Origin: Tigriopus japonicus
Lineage: Eukaryota > Arthropoda > Copepoda > Harpacticoida > Harpacticidae
Reading direction: 5' to 3'
DNA: 64,000 nucleotides
NCBI GenBank assembly: GCA_010645155.1
Contig: CM021320.1
Location: 3,590,745 to 3,654,744, forward strand
Positions 58,001-64,000 of this stretch are shown piece after piece. Made by a program: the position numbers and the translations under genes. The notes under the pieces are model-generated. The model saw only the letters and a list, made by a program, of their open reading frames with translations. It had not been told where the DNA came from and did not search any database. Each line of letters opens with the position of its first letter. The stretch's first letter is position 1.

Positions 58001-59602
58001 TTCCATTTCCTAACTCTGACATCCTCCAATGTTCTGAGTCTCTGGCTTGGCACCAAAACTGGAATATCCTTGTTGACTTCCTTCACTGATTTCTTTCTGG
58101 GAACAAAATTATTTAACTGCAATTTTGGCCAGAAAAAAGTTGTGTTTGTCACCAATGAATTGGGAAAGTTCGATTCATATCTCGTTTCCGCCAAAACCAA
58201 GTCGACTGATCAAGAGGAGGATAATAACTCATCTCTGGAATACAGTTTTGTCCATAAAGGAAGATATGAATCCCAAAAGGCTGGATCAATTAAAGGCTTT
58301 CTTGAAGCCAGTGAATCCGACTCCTACTTTGCTTGCATTCACGAAAACAGAGACATCACCATCTGGTCCAAAAAAGGCATAGAAATCAAATGGATCAGCA
58401 TGGAACACCAAACTCAAAACCTGCTGAGTTTAAGCTGTCAGTCGATTGAGGGCCCTTGCTTGAAAGATAACGATCCATCCACGTGGTATTTAACCACGTT
58501 TAACCCAAGCGAAGATTCCGTTCGATTTCAAATGTTCGATGTTTTTGGTGCCACTCTCACCGAGTCCTACATTGGCCATAATGGTCCCGTCACAGCACTG
58601 AATCTGGCCCATGACAGGGTATTTAGTGCCTCTCGAGATGGGACTTTGAGGATCTGGGACGCTTGCAAACGAGGAAAGAGGGTGAATGGAAGTCCTGTGG
58701 TGGGTCTGCTGGCGTGTAATGGACTGATCTTAACTGTGTGTCGTGATGGCTCCTTAGTTAGCCATGAGGTGGAAGGAGGCCATTCCAAAGTTCTGGGGAG
58801 CTTCTTCAATGGCCAGGACCACACTGAACACATTAGATATGCCTCTCTGGTCTCCCTCCAGGAAGCTATTGTTATCATTGTGGCTACCAATCACCGGGCG
58901 TTGCGTGTGGCTCTTCTGGAAGGGGAAGAAAACCATTTGACTTTCCCTTGGCATAAATATTTCTTGAACAGGGAATTGCTGTACTTCGATGCCAAGCAAT
59001 CTGATCCCCAAACATGTACACTCACTCTACTCTTTGATAAACCAAAGATCTCTGGCATGGATATAATTCAGCAACTCTCTCTGAAATTGTCCACCCTAAA
59101 GCAGAAACCCTGCTCTTCAAGCCTTATAACTTTAGGCCAATGGGCTTTAACAGAGATCTCCTCATTACTGACGAGGACAGAAGCTCCCATTCATTTTCAC
59201 GGCCTTGACTTGCCGGATAATGGCTCCTGGATCTCGTCTGCAATGCTCATGAATCTGCCTGAGTTGAACCAGATTCTAATTACGGGCGATGTGAAAGGGT
59301 TCTTGGTAGTCAAGCTCCGTGCCGAGCAATCGTTTTGTCAACGAATCCATAATCAAGCCATTACTGGTTTACTGAACTGGTCTGGGAAATTAGTCTCGAT
59401 CTCTTTGGATGGTAGACTAAAAGTATGGCTAATTGAACCTAATGCTCATTCGGTCAAATTGACAGAAATCGGTCAGTTTTCATCGAATAACACTCCTCTA
59501 ACTTGTTTAAATACTTTGAATGTGGATGGTCGCGTGAAACTTGTCGTAGGAAATCGGTATGGCCAAGTTTACGTGCTGGATCATGGTCTAAAATCGAATT
59601 AA
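46040..59602 (+). CDS. TEP1: Telomerase protein component 1 / vault protein TEP1, six coding exons
   Basis: Coding exons 46040-46744, 46835-46969, 47468-47749, 48970-49220, 49699-49818 and 52882-59602; all introns GT/AG, the first three phase 0, the last two phase 2. The product is 2737 aa (human 2627). TEP1 binds the vault RNA and sits in the vault cap; it was also found with telomerase. Domains: Ser/Leu-rich N-terminus (1-235) without the human 30-aa repeats; TROVE/RNA-binding module (about 240-850) with ALYCRQELNIRTTANFLLAY, RFNLKRLIRLLHIREP and AGKRMKLPTPETWE; DUF4062 starting IRVFVSSTFTDMHGERD (about 871) with IDLRWGV; NACHT with a P-loop GNPGSGLS (about 1173-1180) and Walker B LVLFVDGLEDY; and a long WD40 region from about 1745 to the end (for example VSGSQDGMMSFWDL, FSASRDGTLRIWD). 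The P-loop lacks the usual Lys. The last intron holds a PLBD gene. AATAAA signals follow the stop. Confidence 0.95.
49883..49889 (+). promoter_or_regulatory. Possible TATA box of the nested PLBD gene
   Basis: TATATAA about 240 bp before the PLBD start codon and 65 bp into TEP1 intron 5. It is the best TATA-like sequence in the 310 bp between the TEP1 donor and the PLBD ATG. Position only. Confidence 0.25.
50132..51829 (+). CDS. Phospholipase B-like protein, intronless, nested in TEP1
   Basis: 565 aa from ATG 50132 to the TGA at 51827-51829. A 22-residue signal peptide (KWAPFVSIFVVSLHL core, cleavage after VKAQ) points to a secreted or lysosomal glycoprotein; several N-x-S/T sites follow (NKT, NQT, NDS, NLT, NYS, NMS, NGT). 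The family block GHCSVLIKVLP...DLLVAHDTWLNY surrounds Cys212, which in PLBD1/PLBD2 (N-terminal-nucleophile hydrolase fold) becomes the catalytic N-terminal residue after self-cleavage. The C-terminal blocks CNPQYNAEFAISARNDLN, SCAGGFDMKITN and QPDLWNFSPIHHVWK are also typical. Family members are lysosomal amidase/lipase-like hydrolases; Drosophila lama is a relative. There is no intron in 1.7 kb, same strand as TEP1. Lack of introns could mean a retrocopy, but the frame is intact and all key residues are kept. PLBD1 versus PLBD2 orthology is not decidable by eye. Confidence 0.93.
   Translation: MKWAPFVSIFVVSLHLATVKAQENPETPIFATVQWSPSSGFSLIKGPLNKTSQTVAWGSFTNAINQTGWSFLEVETDPSYPDEIQAHAVGYLEGHLTSKLIYWHWINTVQSYCRGKEDLCQRIVKHIHDNTRWVKSMVEKKRNKRAYWHQVGLFYDQYNGLVAGYNDSTETNIIPHGDLFWLNLVGDLLDLEQVYAHKYNLTNPHQKGDGHCSVLIKVLPKNEDLLVAHDTWLNYSYMLRVLKKYSLRYKMRRKSGSKLIPGHSITFSSYPGLLFSGDDFFTVSSGLVVTETTNENFNPDLWQYVRPKGQIMNAVRVMVANRLAVNGKHWTKIYAKHNSGTYNNQWMVVDYKRFKPGRNLKSGLLWVLEQLPGHIHAEDMTNVLKNQSFWSSYNIPYFADVFNMSNFGEQVKNHGNFFSHDQTPRALIFKRDQPQVQDLKSAIKLMRSNNFKKDPLSICTQCNPQYNAEFAISARNDLNERNGTYPLSIFGESCAGGFDMKITNREMIEKLEFVAQSGPTFDNLPPFQWSKSDFDSQVSHVGQPDLWNFSPIHHVWKLPSLADLP
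51981..51986 (+). terminator. Polyadenylation signal of the nested PLBD gene
   Basis: AATAAA 152 bp after the stop codon. As it lies inside TEP1 intron 5 on the same strand, TEP1 transcripts must read through it. Confidence 0.6.
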
Positions 59603-59636
59603 GTTTGGGAACGTGTTCAATTTTGTGTGCCATATC

Positions 59637-59654
59637 AATAAAGTTTGAAATAAA
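59637..59654 (+). terminator. Polyadenylation signals of TEP1
   Basis: AATAAA at 59637-59642 and again at 59649-59654, 35-50 bp after the stop codon, giving a very short 3' UTR. Confidence 0.75.
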
Positions 59655-61973
59655 TGTTATCATATATCAATTTTTTCTCAAATTAATGATATCAGTCGAG
59701 GGCGGCTTATAAACAATAAAAGCTTGCAATTTGGTGATAGAATGGGATAAAGCTTCTTGTTCTTTGTTGTGAAGCAATTCAAGGCATAACTTGAGCACTT
59801 GTTAAAATGATTCACAAATAAAAAATGTGGAAAAAATGGTATAAAATATCTTTCTTTTTCATGGCGGATTTTCCTAAATCTAATGTTTACTTGCCCAATT
59901 TTTATTGATGCACCCTGTATATACAATCATTGTTGGTATTAAGAAAATTTTATTTCAGGAAGATTCTTGGAAAACGAATGTTTTTGCCACTAATCGAAAT
60001 CAACATTCAGTTTTGAGGAGTCTTGTTAATGAATCATGATTAAAAGGCTGGCAAAAGTTGCTTATTTTTTTGCTAAAATTTGTAGTTTCTTAGCCCTAAA
60101 GTTGCAATATTTTTTTTAAGTCGCCCTCAATTCGACAAAATTTGATAAAAAGTTGCCATTTTTCTTAAATAAAAATGTAAAATATATCCAACTATATGTC
60201 TCAATTCTGGGCGAGAGTTTGTATTCTGAAATTGGTCTTTTTGTTATCTTTTGGCCGCCATAAGAACAGTTTTGCTTTGCACAAATTATTTTAAAATTAA
60301 AAAAAAACTCTTTTTTGCTTTTAAGAGGTCAAGTAAAAGTACATGTAAAATATATAATTCGAACAATTTTTCGCAGATCTAGGTGATCGCGACAAAAAAA
60401 TGCATAAAATTGCAAGTTTTGGTACAAGTTGCATTTTAATACCTTGTCTGAGTCCTAATCATGATCAATAAAAAGATCATATGTACATTAGGTACAAACT
60501 GACAATATTCTGATACTGATATCAAAGGAAATCGTAAGACATGGAAGCCTCCGCTCAGGCGTTCAGCTGTGGATTTTTTATCAATCGAATTCCATTCAAG
60601 TAAATGACTTTGTTTTGATAAGAATGATTAAACAATTATATAAGTATGTCGTTTGCTGAATTTCAGCATCGTATATTGCTCCATCCACGATGAACAACGT
60701 TTCCAAATCTGCTCCAGTCGCAATACATGCGCGCGGAAACGAGAGAAAAATTGAGTCCTTTTGGACGATTGTAGGTGCAAATGTTTGGTCGGATGAGCGC
60801 CCTATGCTCTACGCTTCAAATTACTCTAACTGCCACTAATTTCAGTCGATCAAGTTGAAATTAAGCATGTGAGCTTTGCATTACCAATCAAATAAGATAA
60901 GATTTTTCTCTGTCTAACACAGAATTCGAAAAATGGCTTTTGCCGGTAGCCGAGGCATCCAGGTGTTTAGTGATCCTTGTGATATCCCATTTTGGCTACA
61001 TGTTATCCATGATATTCGATCCCCTCCTTGTTCATGTTGAGTGCGATTCAAATCAGTTGGTTTCAATTTTACCTGAAACGTTGTCTTTTCGAGTTTTCTC
61101 ATCCCATATTCGTACGTTAAGAGTTTTTTTGAACGCACCACCGAAGCGTGTTGTGCTTTCAAAAAGAAGTTCGCCATAAAATCCCTGAAGATTGAGATCC
61201 ACGTCTTGGAGGTTCTGTGCTCTCGTATCTTGAAAGCAGACTTTCCTAGGATGGTTGTCGTATTATTATTTGAGATATACTGCCCACGCAAGTTTATCTA
61301 GATAAGCTTACTGTATACTTTATTCTTGCCGTTTCCCTTGTCGCTATAAAAAGCAACCTCTTATGGCAAACGAATCTTCTCCGAAAGCTTTTGTGGATCA
61401 GGGTCCCGCTTTTGAACACATTTCAAAGTGAAACTCATTATAATTTTAACGCCTTAGAATATCATTTCCATATGATTACATAATGGTTCTGATGATTTGT
61501 GGCATTTTCCTTGGTTTAGGTTTACGTCATCGTCAGTTTCCACACATGTGCTTGGGCGGTGAAATGTTACTCTCACGTTTTTTGTGTTATTTTCATGCCA
61601 AAAGAAATACTTTGACCTTCATCTCCTAACTTGGGCCATTTGTACCAACCACTATTAGGGACATCATAATCAAAATGGCTTTTTGGTCCTTGCCAAGAAC
61701 TTTTTTCATCTCGCTTCAATGGCAACCCAGATAAGAAGCAAACTAAGTAGGCACAAAAAATCTTACATCGGCATCATTTTAGCTACGACTACAGAATTCA
61801 ATATTACTGAAGCCATTACTCTGCTGAAACTGCTTGCAAGTATGGGTAATTTATTTTCGGTTAGAAACACTCGCGGCAGACAACGCCTCATCAGTTCTTG
61901 TTCTGTATTGAAATAACGCCCCAATCTTATCCTTCATGTTAGATAAAATATGTTTCTCATAAGATTCAGGGAT
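59655..61973. other. Intergenic, nothing recognised
   Basis: AT-rich DNA with short overlapping frames (longest 60914-61291 on minus, 125 codons, no motif). GCACCCTGTATATAC at 59910-59924 resembles a mariner-type terminus without a partner. No RNA gene seen. Confidence 0.4.
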
Positions 61974-62506
61974 ATTACAGCAATTACTAGTGACGTCATC
62001 ATTTTTGGCGGGAAAAAAGTTCGGAAGACCTGTGTTTCTGATGAGCGTGCGAGGTAACCAAAACGAAGGGTTAGGCCTGGTGATTGCAATAATGCCTTTC
62101 TTATCTGCACAACTTGAAGTTGAAATAGCAATTCTTGACATTGTATTTGCAAAAAAGTATGTTTTGTTGCTTTTATCTAAAATTTTGCAAAATAAGTTGA
62201 GAGGGTTCTTCCGAAGTTTGAAATTAGGAATGCCCGACTTTGAATAACAAGATGGCCAGAGGAGATCGGTTTCTGGGGCAACTAAAACTAAAAACAAATA
62301 ATTTGTTTAATTGAAGGCTTCCAATTTCTCCATTTGTTTTCAAATTACTTTGCAATACTTCTCAACATACATCAACCGCCCATAAATGCAACATTTTTCG
62401 AAAATCTGACCCTTGAAAATTGAGATTTTTTTGGCAAGCCTACACTGCTAACGACAGTTAAAAACGGCAGCAAGTCCTTAAAATGATACGGTAATCACTC
62501 CCAATG
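61974..62506 (-). repeat. Dispersed ~520-bp repeat, copy 3 (inverted)
   Basis: Reverse complement of the repeats at 7799-8320 and 38888-39392. It starts at ATTACAGCAATTACTAGTGACG and ends at AAAATGATACGGTAATCACTCC. It carries an extra short segment (GACAGTTAAAAACGG) near the end. The 85-codon frame inside (61990-62247) is not kept open in the other copies. Confidence 0.8.
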
Positions 62507-62885
62507 CGGAATGCCATGCCTTCATAATTACGACGAATGTTATGACTACTCACAAGATGATATTTTCTTGGCTTATTTGCTTCATTGCTTTTTTTTGCTT
62601 GATTCCATGATCCGACCAATTACGTTGGATGTCGGATGGAATTCTCGAACTGGATTGGGTGGAACAAGAAAAAGTGGTCAACCAATGAAACTGAAGGGTC
62701 AAGAAAATATCTATTATAACCTAAATTATATCGATTATAATATGCGACGAATTGACTAGGCTGCGTGTTGCTTTCTAAAAAGTTCAATCGATCCGTCGTG
62801 GACTATATTTGAAGATACGAGGGGAATGTCAGTTATAACGAGAATGACACTTTAGTGTAGAAACCTTGAGGTTTTCAACGATGTT
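62507..62885. other. Intergenic, nothing recognised
   Basis: No gene, RNA or clear repeat seen. Confidence 0.3.
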
Positions 62886-64000
62886 TATTTTTCCATTTTT
62901 TCAACATAAATTCCGTTTAGTTCGATGAATTTTTTACATCTCTCTAATCAACCCTCAAATGTATTTAAAAGGCCATCTTTTGACAACACTCTAAGGACCC
63001 CCTGCACGGCTAATTTAAGCTCATTCTCATTGTCAAGGTCTTCCCAGACAATTATTTTTTCAATGATGGAAAAGACCAGAAGTCATTTGATGCCAAATCA
63101 GGTGAATCAGGGGGATGTCCAAGAAACTTGATCCTTTTCTTCTCACAGAAAGCCGCTGTTTCCTGGCTGGTGTGAAGATGGACATTGCCATGATGAATAA
63201 GCCAGTCCTTGTCAGTCTTGTTTGGCCTTTTCCTCCGAAAATGGCGCAAACACCTCTCAAAGGCTTTACAGTAGTAAGATGAATTTACAGTGATTCCTTT
63301 GGAGACATAACGTTGGTAGATGGGACTATCTGAATCAAAAAGAGGACCAGAATGGCTTTCTTGGAGCCGGCAACTGTCTTTGCCTTGAGTGGGGCTTTCC
63401 TCCCTCAACAATCCATTGCTTACATTGGATTTTTGTTTCTGGTGTGTACAATTGACCCACAATTCATCACAAGTGATTATTCCATAGAGAATGTGAACTA
63501 AATATATCGGTGTAACAATTTCCCCCCATAAGTGGAGACAAACAAAAGGGAGGTAAAAGCTCAAAGTCAATCACATATTGGTCACATATGGATTATCATT
63601 TTACAATTGTCATCTTAAGTATGCAAAAGTAAATTATCCTAACCAGAACATTTGCTTTAAGTAAAGTCACTTGACGTAACTGTCTTTAGTGATTTATACG
63701 CACTTATTTCTTGACTAGGTTTAACAAACCACCCCACCCAGCACTTGCTTATCTTCTCATTTTGGCTACCCTACTGTTCCTCTGCACTTCGGCCTAGCTG
63801 ACCAGCACAGATATGAGGATAAAAGGGCTAGATTTCACTAGATTTGGAATTGTTCACACCCTCTATTGAGGAATGCTTGTCCTTCTTGAAAATGATGCTT
63901 ATTGAAGTCTCTTGAAAACTCCAAATGACGCCATCTTGTGTTCTTCTGTGAACAATGGAGGGATCCATCTTGCACTCAGCTTGGACATGTGCAGATCTTC
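62886..64000 (-). pseudogene. Broken mariner transposase, cut by the window edge
   Basis: Read on the minus strand from the right edge: HMSKLSARWIPPLFTEEHK (about 63990-63930) matches the mariner DNA-binding/linker region. Then CDELWVNCTHQ, VNSSYYCKAFERCLRHFRRK, WLIHHGNVHLHTS and PDSPDLASNDFW span 63450-63070, and FIELNGIYVEKMEK ends at a stop at 62886-62888. The second catalytic Asp (normally HDN) is Gly. An in-frame stop lies near 62950. About 300 bp of extra sequence separates the N-terminal and catalytic parts. It is inactive. The N-terminus lies beyond the window. Confidence 0.85.

Noticed and set aside
53395..59011. Minus-strand and alternative-frame ORFs within TEP1 exon 6
   Set aside because: Shadows of the long TEP1 frame; none has recognisable motifs.
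59908..59925. GCACCCTGTATATAC as a mariner terminus
   Set aside because: No inverted partner or TA-flanked second end found nearby.

Overview
This is a eukaryotic nuclear window, about 38-40% GC, with spliceosomal introns (GT...AG, many under 100 bp), polyadenylation signals and many dispersed transposon copies. An arthropod, most likely a crustacean such as a copepod, is the best guess. The reasons are the protein families, a short interstitial run of the arthropod telomere unit (TTAGG/CCTAA near 41108-41137) and mariner/hAT/non-LTR remnants of arthropod type. The species cannot be fixed from sequence alone.

Layout. 1-12.6 kb is almost gene-free and holds one weak ORF and several TIR elements, including an unusual foldback-like element (5874-7727) whose ends are inverted arrays of an AGGTCAC-containing repeat. 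12.77-14.28 kb (+) is a two-exon SLC49A4/DIRC2-type MFS transporter. 14.3-25.4 kb has no recognisable gene. 25.44-26.40 kb (+) is a three-coding-exon A20/AN1 zinc-finger gene (ZFAND5/6 type). 29-42.5 kb is a transposon-rich stretch: hAT-like and mariner-like MITEs, a 4-kb inverted-repeat element, a second foldback-like element, non-LTR retrotransposon fragments and one intact tRNA-Gly(TCC).

42.5-59.7 kb is the core of the window. The major vault protein gene (MVP, - strand, one uninterrupted coding exon) lies head to head with a TEP1 gene (telomerase protein component 1 / vault protein, + strand, six coding exons, 2737 aa as assembled here), with 792 bp between the two start codons. Both encode subunits of the vault ribonucleoprotein, so the arrangement suggests a shared divergent promoter and co-expression. 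The last TEP1 intron (3.06 kb) contains a complete, intronless, same-strand phospholipase B-like gene. TEP1 packs 82% of its coding sequence into one 6.7-kb 3' exon, and its NACHT P-loop has Leu in place of the invariant Lys.

59.7-64 kb is again gene-free apart from a third copy of a dispersed ~520-bp repeat and a broken mariner transposase that runs off the right edge of the window. I found no PARP4 gene and no convincing vault RNA; only a weak Pol III box pair lies between MVP and TEP1.
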